Origin: Prosapia bicincta
Taxonomy: Eukaryota > Arthropoda > Insecta > Hemiptera > Cercopidae
Length of the DNA stretch: 64,000 nt
Direction of reading: 5' to 3'
Assembly (NCBI GenBank): GCA_036971475.1
Contig: JBAIZL010000006.1
Span: 95,013,265 to 95,077,264, forward strand
Shown: in pieces, positions 28,807-59,072 of the stretch
Position numbering within the stretch: position 1 is the first letter of the stretch
Layout of the letters: each line of letters begins with the position of its first letter
Notes under the pieces: model-generated
What the model saw: the letters and a program-made list of their open reading frames with translations, nothing else
The model's database searches: none
Told to the model about the DNA's origin: nothing
Position numbers and translations under genes: made by a program

Positions 28807-30074
28807 CAGGGTGTGGCTTGCTGATTTGTATTTGGCGCCAAGCACCAAAATGGGATCAAAAAAGAGTGGGGAGAGTATCATTAGAAAGGGAAGGACATAG
28901 AATTTTGTTCCCACCTAGTCAGTTTCTGCCATGTGTTGGACAAAGGAGCAGCATGCGTTCGCTATCGAGATTTATTTTTCTAATGGCCGTTCCATTGTCT
29001 CCACTCAATGAGCATTCCATGCTCGGTTCAATATTCGTCCTCCAGGTCCGGAAATTAATTGTTACGTGGGTGGATACATTAAGGGTGATTAGAAGTGTGA
29101 TTAAAAGTGGATCAGGAGGTTGACGGCTGTCACTACACCCGACAACATTGAATGAGTGGGGCAATCATTTTTGCTTTCTCCATGGTGTTCAGCACTTAAA
29201 AACGCTGGTGCTCTGGGGATTTCGGTTTGCAGTGTGAGACGAATTCTCCATAATGACTAAAATATCCCTACAAAATGGTTGTGGCACAAGTGCTTAGTAA
29301 ACATGATTTTATTGCTCGCCGAAATGTATGTGAAGCGCACCTTGAAACCACTCATTTTCTTTAGTGATGAGGCTCACTTCGAAATTTCAGGGTGTGTAAA
29401 CAAACAAAATACTTGTTATTGGAGTGATTGAGGTTCCCGAGAACTTCATCAACAACCACTTTATAGTGAATGTATAACTGTGTGTTGTGCGTTGTCAAGA
29501 GTGGCGATGATTGGTCCTTTTTTTTTAGGAAAGTGAACGAGCAGTCATAGTGACTGCGGCTCATTACACAAAAATGGATGTTAGGGATGTCTGGTTCCAA
29601 CAAGATGGAGCCATAGCACATACATCTTGAAATTTAATTAATCTTTTGAGACAACAGTTCGCAGAGCGCCTCATTTCCTCGAGGCGGTTTGGCTGGCGCG
29701 TTCCCTCTATTTGGCTCCGTGTGACTATTTTTTATGGGGTTATCTGAAATCTATTGTTTATAATAACCGCTCGAGGACTCTAACTCACCTAAAAAAAAAC
29801 ATACGCCAAGCGATCGTCAATATATCCGTCGATATGCTTCAAAGAGTTGAACAGAACTTTGGTTAATTCGATGCATTGATAATAAGGGCCGTCATTTGAC
29901 AAATATAATTATTAAAATTATGCGATAAAAGAAATTCAGAGTTTTATAGACTCTTGAAAAAGTTTTATTCATATAAATGATGTATTTTACAAGAAAATTC
30001 AAACTATAATGGCACCCTTACTACTCTTTTTTGTATTGATATTTCAAATCAGCAAGATTCAGTTCGGCACCCTG
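28807..30074 (+). mobile_element. Degraded mariner-superfamily transposon (copy 1)
   Basis: Flanked by TA, left end CAGGGTGTGGCTTGCTGATT (with a small deletion) and right end the complement of CAGGGTGCCGAACTGAATC. The + strand keeps transposase pieces in several frames: SNGRSIVSTQ, FFSDEAHFEISGCVNKQNT, RELHQQPLYSE, VWFQQDGAIAHT. This resembles insect DDE transposases with the HTH called DUF4817. Many stops; dead. The same insertion is present in copy 2. Confidence 0.78.
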
Positions 30075-30223
30075 TATTAGATGAGTAGATTTCCCTTGAA
30101 ACAGTTTACTTTCATTAAATAACTTCCCTTTCTAGATAAAATAATTATTTTATTTTCTTTAAATAAAACTTTCCTATTCAATGCATTTTTTCCTTAAAGC
30201 ATTAAATTTGTTCTCTTTTTCAG

Positions 30224-49261
<19,038 letters not shown>

Positions 49262-49271
49262 ACAATGTCAA

Positions 49272-49277
49272 AATAAA
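49272..49277 (+). terminator. P4HA copy 1 polyadenylation signal
   Basis: AATAAA 11 bp after the stop codon. The 3' untranslated region would be very short if this signal is used. Confidence 0.55.
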
Positions 49278-49829
49278 GAAATCCAGCTGGGCGTTTTTAT
49301 AATATTTTAAATATTCCAAAGTTTTGCCTTCCCTGAACACCAAGTATAAAACTCTCTCTATTACTGGTACAGGTTAGGTCTCTGATCTAAGAGCTGTAAT
49401 GAGTAGACATGTTTGTTAAACTCGATATAGAGTTTGTGTACTTCAGGAATTCATCCTGCATATTTGTTATGATATGCCAGGGTGCCTCTCAATAGTACGT
49501 AGACCAAGGAGTTTTTCATCTTTACTTTATTAGTAGCAATTCTTTTCAAATCGAAATTTTGTTGCTGTTCATGACGTGCTGGTTGTTAATTACTTATATA
49601 TAATTACAAAGTGTAATAAGTAATTCTTTTCAAAAACTTATAAACAATAATAATAATAGCTGATTCCCTTAATCTCAAAACAAAAATAATTGCTTGTAAA
49701 CTTTTGTTTAAAAGTTTAAACTCTTGAACATATATTAACATGTTATACTTGCTTTCAGTAATACTTAATTTTTTTGTTTTATGAGGATGGCCATTTTAAG
49801 GAATATATTTACGTATATACCATTGTTAA

Positions 49830-50903
49830 CATACTCAGCACGGTGGCGATATTGGTGATCTCATCAAACTACTGTCTGTTTTTCGTTAACTTCCACCTCT
49901 GACGGCAGTGGAATGCTGTGCGGGTTGCATAGCTTGTCGTAGCATCTAATTATCGTCCCCGTTGTTTTCATCTCAATAATTTTATTTCTAACATATACAG
50001 GTTTAATAGGAACATCAAAACAGTGTATTAGACACTAAAATATTGTTTTATTTATCGGGTCACAGTTAAAAAAAAAGAAATACAAATGATAAATTACTGT
50101 ATGACAAGTAATAAAACACAATAAAAAAGACAGATAAAAAAAAGATAATGTACAAACAAAACTAAAGACCCTACTACTAAAATATACTACATACTAAAAT
50201 AACCACTCAACTTTTAACTCAGAATGTTTGTTTCTGTTTGTGTTTCATGTGTTTCACAAAGCCATAGAGGTTGATAATGTAGAGGGAGACATAGATAATG
50301 CATATGTCACGTCCGAGACTATTTATTGCCGAGATTAGCTGACATTTGTTTATTACAATCTTATGATGACAAGATGATTAGGTTTTCGGGCGTCCAAGCA
50401 TTTTGTCAATTAGTCATATTTACAATAGTCTGTTCCCACCTCGAGTTGGTTTATTCACTCTAATAGGCCAGTTATCGTTTATTCTTGTGTTAGCTCAGAA
50501 AACTTAGTTTATTTTTATGATCGTTGTTTTTACCGGATATTTGGCCGTATTAAGGGGTTCAAACTAAAATAAACATTAAAATATAAAAGTTAAACCAAAT
50601 TAAATCTGTTCATAAAACTCCTTGATGCATTGTTTCAGTTGAAGCATCAAAAGTTAACTTGGGATGGTCGGATTCAAAAACGACTCAGGTACAATATTCC
50701 CCAAACTCTTCTGAAGCATTGACGTAAAAATCAAACCCTTATGCAATCACGTATTGACACTAGAGAAGTTTCAATTAGCCTGGGAGTGAGTGTGCCGGTG
50801 CGCTCGCCGTCTCTAAAAAGGGAAGTAGGGAGCCCACCGGCACGCTCTCAGTGCCTCGTAAGGGAACCCAAAGCATGCCGGTACGCTAGCCGTGCTGAAC
50901 GTG
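49830..50903. mobile_element. piggyBac-type non-autonomous element
   Basis: TTAA at 49826-49829 and 50904-50907. Left end CATACTCAGCACGG and right end the complement of CACGTTCAGCACGG. 1074 bp. The open frame at 50741-50926 crosses the element end and is not a gene. Confidence 0.65.
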
Positions 50904-51196
50904 TTAACTCAGGCCAGGCCTTCTGAAAGACGTTTTATTTAATGTCATCCTCATTAAAGGAAAAAAGTAATTGCTATCATAGGCAAGTATCACATATTGA
51001 CATACTTAAAGGGCTGTTATAGGGAAAATAGATAGATACTGCTTAATAGTTTGGGATTTATATTTTGTTGAAGGAAATATATTGGCATTTTCTATTTGAT
51101 TTTTACTTATTTACCCAAGACACCGAATCTCAAGTCATGGGTTTATTTATTAACAAACCAATCTTAATTCATTTTTAACTATGAATGTAAAAAAAA

Positions 51197-51421
51197 CTAG
51201 GATAGGAGCGGAGATGCTTCTCTTTGGACGGAACCGATCTTAATCAAACATTCAAGAGGTTGCAGTTCGTCTTCCACATAAGGAGTCTTAATGGCGCTGC
51301 CTAGCTGTTTAAGTCTGTCTGGACCTTCCAATGCTTTTTCTCTATTAGAAGTGATGTCACTGGACGTTGTATGTTTCCCAGCAATCAGGCCGAATGAGAC
51401 TGTCTGTGACTGAGCGAATGG
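51197..51421 (-). CDS. Open stretch with coding character, unidentified
   Basis: A 74-codon frame without ATG, from CCA at 51419-51421 down to the stop TAG at 51197-51199. It reads SFGLIAGKHTTSSDIT, EGPDRLKQLGSAIKTPYVED and LECLIKIGSVQREASPLLS. Codon choice and composition are less AT-rich than the surroundings. It could be the last exon of a - strand gene, using an acceptor near 51404, or an unknown transposon piece. I do not recognise the family. Confidence 0.35.
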   Translation of the reverse strand, partial: PFAQSQTVSFGLIAGKHTTSSDITSNREKALEGPDRLKQLGSAIKTPYVEDELQPLECLIKIGSVQREASPLLS

Positions 51422-51429
51422 TCACACAA

Positions 51430-52470
51430 TCGCTGAGGTTGTGACCTTTTTATTATTATTTATAACGATGAATAATTGCTCATAACTATGTAAACAATAT
51501 ATAAATTCATTTTTTTTCTAATGCTCTCTAGTTTGGGGTTGCACTACCGTTCAACCTGCCTATGAGGCACCACTGGTGGTTGTCCTTTTTCTACCTGAAT
51601 TTCAACTCTTGTCTGCAGATGTTTGTAATATAATAGGCTAATATCTCTGGATTCCCTTCAATAAGCATAAATCTCTTCCCTTTATAAAAGATGAACAAAG
51701 TACCCTTGTACAGATTTATTCCTGCTAAAGTAAATTCAATGTTAAATAAATAAAAGAATTATTTCGGACCAAAAATTGATCAAAGAAGTATAACAGGAAA
51801 GTAATGTATAGGATAACAAACACATACACACCACCTATATTTCACTATTGAGAAAGAATTTTGCAGCCTAAAAACAATATGATAAAATAATTTTTAAAAA
51901 CATCTGAATTGCACAGTGGTAGAATCAATTGGAAACTACTGATGTGGAATATGGGCTATTAACACACAAAACCATAGATCCACTACTGTTGAAGCAAATT
52001 ATTTCAGGCAGAATGCAAAGAGTATCTCATACACAGAGTCAAAAAAAGAACTATGATGTCGGATTTGTTCGGATTTGCCAAAAAAAGTTCAAATATCTAT
52101 TTACTTTGTATTTTGCATTTGACAGAAGTGTGCTTTTTTATTAACGAACAATAATACAGCATTCATTACAAATTTCTGTATCAATACTGAACTGTAGACC
52201 TTCATTCAAGAAAAATATGATAGCACAAGTCTACTCCATTCTTTTACATTTAACGGATGTGTCTGTTTATAAATGATAGCTTTAACTAATGTGCTGAATT
52301 GTAGCCTACACAATTCCGTAGCCTATTATTAGAACGGCTTTGTTTACTATTAGAGGTTCGATTGTGTAGCCTTTGCCCATCTGCTTGTCATGGAGGAGCG
52401 ATAAGATTAGGATATAAGTAATATACACATACCTAACTAATGTAAATGACTAATGCATGTAAGCAATCTA
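51430..52470. other. Intergenic, nothing recognised
   Basis: Spacer without recognisable elements. The 71-codon frame at 51929-52144 has no motif. Confidence 0.4.
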
Positions 52471-52478
52471 TGTAGCAC

Positions 52479-52600
52479 AGGGGTGCACAACCCATGGCCT
52501 GTGGGCTGCATACTGCCCAAAATATGTGTTTTGCGACTCGCGAGCCACTCTAAAATATTGCTTTTTAATGTAAAGATATTTCATAGGGAAAGAAATAAGT
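52479..52600. mobile_element. hAT-type terminus remnant
   Basis: CAGGGGTGCACAACCCATGG followed by CCTGTGGGCTGCA closely resembles the start of hAT/Charlie-type elements. The other end was not found. Confidence 0.4.
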
Positions 52601-52929
52601 GAGCACATCCTGTTCATATGTACATCGTAAAATCAATACTGATGTGGTTATGGAAATATTTAATCTTAATATACTCTGTGTGTATGAGTAACCGAGAAGA
52701 TTAACACTTGCCGAGATTGTAAGTAAGACATTCTGTGACATTCATTGACATATGTTGTGTCAATGCCACACTTGGGGTTGTTTACCGAGTAATTACTTAC
52801 AAGGCAGGAAATGTGCCTGTATGTGTTTAAAGTCTTCTATTGCTACACAATTATATCAATGAATCATTTCCTGTCGCCAATGAAGAATATACCGAACATG
52901 ACATGGTGTCTATGATCTAGGATCAACAT

Positions 52930-53466
52930 GACGACAGTGTAGCAAATAGCGATAGCTAGGTAAAAGATGCATCTACAAATGCTGTTGCTCATGCCGAAGC
53001 TGCCGCCGCTCTCGACATTGCGTTGCATTACGTAGAACAACATGCAGCCTCAACACCCAATGATGTTATGCTAATGCCACGGTGGCGCAACATCGCATCC
53101 TCGCGAAAGTTTATGTCTCTTCCCCAGATAAATATTACTGATTTTAGGTGAAAAATATATTAAAGTGTTTGTGTTTTTTCTTTTTAGGTGAAACATATAG
53201 TTTAATGTTTGTCTTTTTTATTTTTATTTTACTGTCAATAAATTCTATGTTAATGAAGTGATACAATAGTACAGTATAGACCTTTGTATTATACATGTTT
53301 TTACAGTGTCAATTCCAATATCTTACTACACATCTTAGTCCTGTTTTACGTAAGTATCAAATTTTCTGTACATACTTCATTAAATTTTAAATACCTTTTT
53401 TAAAATTTGCTTTTCATCAATTCATGTTTGGATTTTGCGGGAGTTCCGATTTGAGAGGTTCTACTG
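52930..53466 (+). mobile_element. Tigger element remnant (3' part)
   Basis: Right end is the complement of CAGTAGAACCTCTCAAATCG, matching the termini at 10.04 kb. It contains the transposase C-terminus at 52978-53116. The left end is lost. Confidence 0.6.
52978..53116 (+). pseudogene. Tigger transposase C-terminal remnant
   Basis: Reads AEAAAALDIALHYVEQHAAS, TPNDVMLMPRWRNIASSRKF. The EA...L...L.Y.EQ......D......WR..A...R pattern is the Tigger/pogo C-terminal signature. Confidence 0.65.
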
Positions 53467-53489
53467 TACTTCGTTAACAATACACAGAC

Positions 53490-53490
53490 G

Positions 53491-53542
<52 letters not shown>
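53490..53542. repeat. (CA)n/(TA)n microsatellite
   Basis: A short CA run passes into a TA run next to a segment (ACTAAGCCTTACCTTGGTGATAAG) that resembles the PLE terminal repeat at 22.36 kb. Confidence 0.85.
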
Positions 53543-53544
<2 letters not shown>

Positions 53545-55123
53545 ATTTTTTACAAGATAAGCGACTAAGCCTTACCTTGGTGATAAGTAGGAACAACCAG
53601 ACAAGTTTTGAAAAATTAGCCATTATGAAATAGCTTGAAGTCCGTAACTTTTTGTTTCTTATCTTCTAAACGAAGGAGTTGAATCTATAAACTTCTGGAA
53701 TTCAGGCATTCTGAGGACCATGGATTTTAAGTGTTACAAAATAACCTGCACGAAGTGATGTTTTGATATTAATATTTATTTAGAAAGAAAACGATTCTGT
53801 TAAATAGTCTTTAGAGGCAGTAGCACCAGAGGCATGGAGATTATTAATGAAAAAGTTATTGATAAGTTTGCCAATGTAAAGTATTAGGGAATCTTGACTT
53901 TGTATGTGCAAATGTGACGGGAGTAAACATTATTGCTTATGGCCAGGAAAATGTAGTTGCAAACAAGTAAAAGAATTTCATTAATTAATGTTTAAAAATG
54001 ACATGAATTTCAAGGTTGTTACAGAAATATGTTCTAGAAAAGCTCCTTCCCCTGAAACAAAAACATTTGCTGCAATTTACTCTAGGGTGGAAAAATTAAA
54101 TTACAAATGTTATATAAAAAAATTACAACTGAAATACCTAGCTATTCATATAATGCAGCTATAAATTCACGCTTCATATTAGCAATAAGCCAAGTACAAC
54201 AATAATTGAAGTAAATAATAAATAACTAACAAAGCTCTGTAGATTAAACAGTTTTGTAGATTTTGATAAATCAAGCCAGGTAATTAATCCATTTTAGGAC
54301 TTAATGTCAGTCAGCCTCCTTTCTCTCCCTCGCTCTCTGTAAAAGGGGAAGTGAGATAAAGAGACGGAATAGACTTTCCACTCCAGTGGGTAGACCTAGA
54401 GTTTAAGAGGCTCTTGGTAATCCAACTCACCTTTCTAACTAGTTTGACGGGTCGGCCTTTTATACTACTTTGCTCCATTTTGTTCGTTGTCGAAAAAGTG
54501 TAGGCCTAATTTAATTATTTTCATAAAACTATGAAAGAAAGTAATCTTGACACAACCAAAGTCTATCATAATTGTTGATTGAAAGACTCACCAATTATAC
54601 TGATAAAAAATCCATTTTTTTAAAATTCTATAAAGGAGAAAAAAAGTAGAGAGATGAGTATCAAAACATTAAAATAACTACAAAGAAAACCCGCCGTTTT
54701 TAGGAATTAAGAAAATTTTATTGTTAAAACTTTGAAAATAAATGCAATTTTTAATTTTAATATTATCAAATTCTCTTACGAAGTATAGGCAACATTATTC
54801 ATTATTAAACAAACACTTAATTTTCTACGTTTTATACTAAAAAAATGTTTTATCTTGTATTATTTTTAACAAAATTATTATCTATATAGAGTTGAAGTTG
54901 TAATAAACAAATTTGAAATTTAAACAAAGTGGTACTAAAACTAGAACGACGCCAAACATACACCTAATATGGAACACATTTACATTTACCAAAAAAGACA
55001 AACATTTAACACTATTCACACCAGTATTAATTATGTTTGCGGAGAAAACTTAATTAAAGCTAAAAATTCAAATAAAAGGATTACTATAAAAAAAAAGTAG
55101 CAAAAAGTTTAGTTTTAAGAAAC

Positions 55124-55127
<4 letters not shown>
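53543..55127. other. Intergenic, mostly unrecognised
   Basis: The beginning (to about 53960) may be a decayed PLE. It starts with a TTACCTTGGT-type terminal segment, and a Cys-rich translation (CMCKCDG, YCLWPGKCSCK) appears near 53900, but I cannot assign it. The rest is plain AT-rich spacer. Confidence 0.3.

Positions 55128-55181
<54 letters not shown>
55128..55181. repeat. (TA)n microsatellite
   Basis: About 52 bp of TA. Confidence 0.93.
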
Positions 55182-55182
<1 letters not shown>

Positions 55183-55323
55183 ATTTTTTAGGTAATTTAA
55201 TGAAATTAGTTTTGATTATGCTCTTTAAAAAACCATCATGTCTTTAAAACCTGATCGCTGTACCAACAATCATCAAAAATTCTCTAATAGTTAGAGTTTT
55301 TTCTATGTACATTTAACACTTAC

Positions 55324-55436
55324 TTTTTATAAAGAAACACAATTCTTTCTGGTCTATGTTGCACCTCGTATCACAAGCATCTGCACGGTTGAGAAGTCGC
55401 CTGGTCAGTTCTAGTGCCTTGTCCTTCTGCAAGGCT
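55324..55436 (-). CDS. Candidate internal exon of an unrecognised gene
   Basis: On the - strand a 113-nt segment lies between a pyrimidine-rich acceptor (CTGTCTTTCTGAACC..AAG) and a perfect GTAAGT donor. It reads ALQKDKALELTRRLLNRADA then CDTRCNIDQKELCFFIK without a stop. The composition stands out from the AT-rich flanks. I do not recognise the family. It may belong with the open stretch at 51.2-51.4 kb, which is downstream on the same strand. Confidence 0.42.
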
Positions 55437-56170
55437 CTTAGAACGGTTCAGAAAGACAGGTTAGTGCTACCAACTAACTGTTTAAACCTATTGGTAAAGA
55501 AATGAAAATAATGTAAAGTAAACTGTGAAATATTAGATGTAAACACACTACACCAAACAACACGAACAAAAACTTACCGCTTATTTACATAAATTAACAC
55601 ATGACTTTACTATTTTAACATCTGCCACACAAAGTATTTACTTTTAAAAAGGTTTTTTGGAGGCTCTATGAAAAAGATATATATAAACTTTTGCACAAGG
55701 TTTCACATTGAGGCAATCATTTTAAGTATATGGACTGGTTGTTTGTAGTGTTATTTACATTCATGGCTAAATTAAGCTTTACTGGTATTCCATTTAATTA
55801 AACGTGTATTAGTTTTAACTAATTTGTATGTAAAGTAAAGCAAAGTAGTATTTCATCCGGTCATGTAAGACAATAGTATTTTAAGAATGGTTTAGTCATG
55901 GGTCGTTTACAACCACACTTGTGCGAAGTTTATACGAGTCAGAGCTTTCTTTTCTTCTCTCGCAACCCCCTCCCCCACATCCACTGTAACCCTCATAATG
56001 TACCTGCAGCTGGCATCTTGTCCAGCCCCTGCTTCTTGACAGGGGTCATAAACTGCCGCTGGCAGACTGTCCGTTTCCCACATCTTTCAAATTAAAAATT
56101 TTGAAAAACAAAAGTATAAAAAAAATTTTTTAAATCGTTTTTTTACAACTACTTTGTTATTCTATACTGG
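55437..56170. other. Spacer up to the duplication breakpoint
   Basis: No element recognised. Similarity to the P4HA copy 1 flank begins at 56171. The 65-codon frame at 55898-56095 has no motif. Confidence 0.4.
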
Positions 56171-56347
56171 TTCTAAAATATAACTACAAAGTATCTGGTT
56201 ATGACGAATTTAGTTAAATAAAAATTTGTCTGCTATGAAACTGACTTGTCGAAGTGGCCTCCATTTTGGTTCAGTATACGTTTCTGCACAAAATGAGGGG
56301 TTATGTTCCACAAAACAAGTACTCGGAAACATTCAACGCTTTAAACT

Positions 56348-56636
56348 ACGGAAGAGTCTCGAAAATCTGAGTCCCAATATTTCGAGCTTCTGTATAATTC
56401 GAGCCTATTTCTGTTTGAGCCTTTATCTATTTGAAAGAAAATGATGATTTGGGCTTCCAAGAAATATTTATATCAATACGGTATGCAAAGAAAATGAATC
56501 GGGCTTCTGAGAAATGTTCATAAGATAAAGTTTTCCTATTTTTGCTAATGCACAGAAACATAATTCCGTGTAATCTTGAGTTTTTGGTAATCCAAGGGTA
56601 CTCGGTCCCATCTACCTCGAATTATCGAGACTACTG
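56348..56636. mobile_element. pogo-type MITE present only in copy 2
   Basis: Carries GAAGAGTCTCGAAAATCTGA at the left and ends CTCGAATTATCGAGACTACTG at the right, the family of 44751-45141. The matching place in copy 1 (about 27995-28025) has no insert, so it arrived after the duplication or was lost from copy 1. Confidence 0.7.
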
Positions 56637-57426
56637 TATTTGTCTTGCGCATTAGTAAACATTATTTTTTAAAACACTAGTGAACCAAAATTAAGAGCCT
56701 TTATATTTTGATTCTTGTTCTTTAAAGAAATATTTTTGTAGCTTCCCTTCCCATTTTTAATAAAAGTAGGAAATTTTTAATTCTTGAAAAGTTTTAAAAC
56801 TATTACGTTCACACTTTTGAAGTATATATTTCTTAGTTATTGATTGAAATTATTTCTTGATTTCTGTAAATTCAACAGTGATTACATGTACTATTTATAT
56901 CCCAGTCAATAAATCATTATTTCAATATTATGAAGACATAAATCAACTTAGTCAGAAGATAATTTTATTTGATAAAATGTTTATGTAATACTAAGTAATA
57001 GCTGTACATTTTGGAACTATGTTGACTTTCTCTGTATTACAAATGTAAGTAGTTAGTTAACTTGAACAATATTATTTGAGTAAGTAATTCTAATTTTGTT
57101 TATAATATAATTTTGTTTTTAAGTTAAGGTTTTATAGATTTGATTGCTTTTGGATAATTATCACATTTTTAAAACAACACAAAAGTTGAATGTTTTAATT
57201 GTTGCTGGAACTATATTTAGTTACTTTCTCTGAACTTCATTACTAGAAAAGTAAAGTATTTCAAAGTTAAAGTATTTGAAGTATCACATTGTCTCTAAAC
57301 GATACTAGTGATTGTATATCTTATTACCAGAGTATAGTTACATTTTTTAAGTGTTAAAATGCAAATGTTTGTTTGAAGTGTTTAATTTTTTATAAGAGTG
57401 CATTAATTAAAACAAAAATAATAACA

Positions 57427-58745
57427 TAGAGTTTGGCTCGGAAACTTGCTGATTTGTATTAGGCGTCAAGCAGTAAAAAAGGGTGGGGAGCGTCTCATTG
57501 GTAAGGGAAGGAAATAAACTTTCGTTCCTGCCTAGTCAGTTTCCACCATGTGTTGGACAAAGGAGCAGTGTGTGATTGCTATTAAGACTTATTTCTCTAA
57601 TGGCCTTTCCATTGTCTCCACTTAACGAGCTTTCCATATTCAGTTCAATATTCATTCTGAAGGTCTGGTTCTTGGTTGGGAATCAAGTGTTACATGGGTT
57701 GATACATTTAGAGCGAGTAGAAGTGTGATGAAATGAGGATCAGGAGGTTGGCAGACTTTTACTACATCCAAAAACATTGAAAGAGTGAGGCAATCATTTT
57801 TGCACTCTCCACAGCATTCAGCGCTTAAATGGTGCTCTGGGGACTTTGGATTGCATTGTGAGACTAATTCTCCTTAATGAACTGAACTATCATCCCTACA
57901 AAATGGTTGTTGCTTAAGTGTTTTGTGAACGCGATTTTATTGCTTGCCGAAATGCATGTGAAGCGCTCCTTGAAAAATTTATATTGTGACGCAGTCGTTT
58001 TCTTTAGTGATGAGGCCGACTTCCACATTTCAGAGTGCGTAAACTGACAAAAAATGTGTTCATATTTTGAATAAGAACTTCATGAGCAACCACTTCATAG
58101 TGAATGTGTAACTGTATGGTGTTCGTTGTCAGGAGTAGGAATAATTCGTTTTTATTTCTTTGATGAAAATGAACGAGCAGTCACAGTAACTGCGGCTCAT
58201 TATACACAAATGATTGAGGGATTTTTTCTGTCTAGCCTTGCAGAAATTGATATTAGAAATGTTTGGTTCCAACAGGATGGAGCCATGACACACACAGTGT
58301 GATCTTCAATGCATCTTTTGAGACAATACTTCACAAAAGAGAAGATGAGCATAATGCCTCATCTCCTAGAGAATAGATGTTTGGGTGCCATTTTCTCCTG
58401 ATTTGTCTCCGTGTGACTTTTTTTATGGGATTACCTGAAATTTATTGTTTAGAATAATCACCCAAGGACTCTAACTCACCTAAAAACAACATATGCCAAG
58501 CGATCACCAACATATCCGTCGATATGCTTGAAAGAGTAGACAGAACTTTAGAAATAGGTTAATTCAATGCATTGACAATGGGAGCTATTTGTTCGATATA
58601 ATTATTTGACAGATATAATTTTAAAACTATGTACTAAAAAAATTCAGATGGTGTATTTTCCAAAAAAAATTAAATTATAATGACACCTTTATTACACTTT
58701 CTTGTATTGACCTTTCAAATCAGCAAGTTTCCGTGCCGCACCCTA
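57427..58745 (+). mobile_element. Degraded mariner-superfamily transposon (copy 2)
   Basis: The same insertion as 28807-30074, with better preserved ends sharing CGGAAACTTGCTGATTTG. Transposase scraps on the + strand include FFSDEADFHISECVN, RAVTVTAAHYTQMIEGFFLS and VWFQQDGAMTHTV. Frameshifts and stops throughout. Confidence 0.78.
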
Positions 58746-58895
58746 CATTAGATGAGTAGATTTCTTTTTTAACAGTTTACTTTCATTAGGTAATTTCCCC
58801 TTCTAGATAAAACCATTATTTTGTTTTCTTTAAATAAAACTTCCCTGTCCAATGGAATATTTTCTTGAAAGCAGTAAATTTGTTCTCTTTTTCAG

Positions 58896-59072
58896 ATCAT
58901 TATTGGTTTCAATTTTGTTAATTTTTTTTGTTAAAACAAAGTGTGTTTACGATGGTGATTTTTTTTCATCTATTGAAACAATGGAAGACCTTTTACATTT
59001 TGAATTGGATTTACTTGAATCGTTAGATGGTTACATTACAGAACAACAAAGGATTCTTGACCTATTAACAAG
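58896..59072 (+). CDS. P4HA copy 2 exon 1
   Basis: Reads SLLVSILLIFFVKTKC, then the same IETMEDLLHFELDLLESLD as copy 1. About eight base differences from copy 1 in 177, half of them in the signal peptide. Donor GTAGTA. Confidence 0.88.

Noticed and set aside
28818..29164. Open frames of 101 and 81 codons near 28.9 kb, considered as the missing first P4HA exon
   Set aside because: They lie inside the degraded mariner-superfamily transposon and do not offer a signal-peptide start joined in the right phase.
30181..30223. ATG just before P4HA copy 1 exon 1 as the start codon
   Set aside because: It is out of frame with the protein by one base compared with copy 2, and a good splice acceptor separates it from the exon.
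50741..50926. 61-codon frame with Arg/Ser-rich sequence
   Set aside because: It runs across the right end of the piggyBac-type element at 50903 and has no motif.
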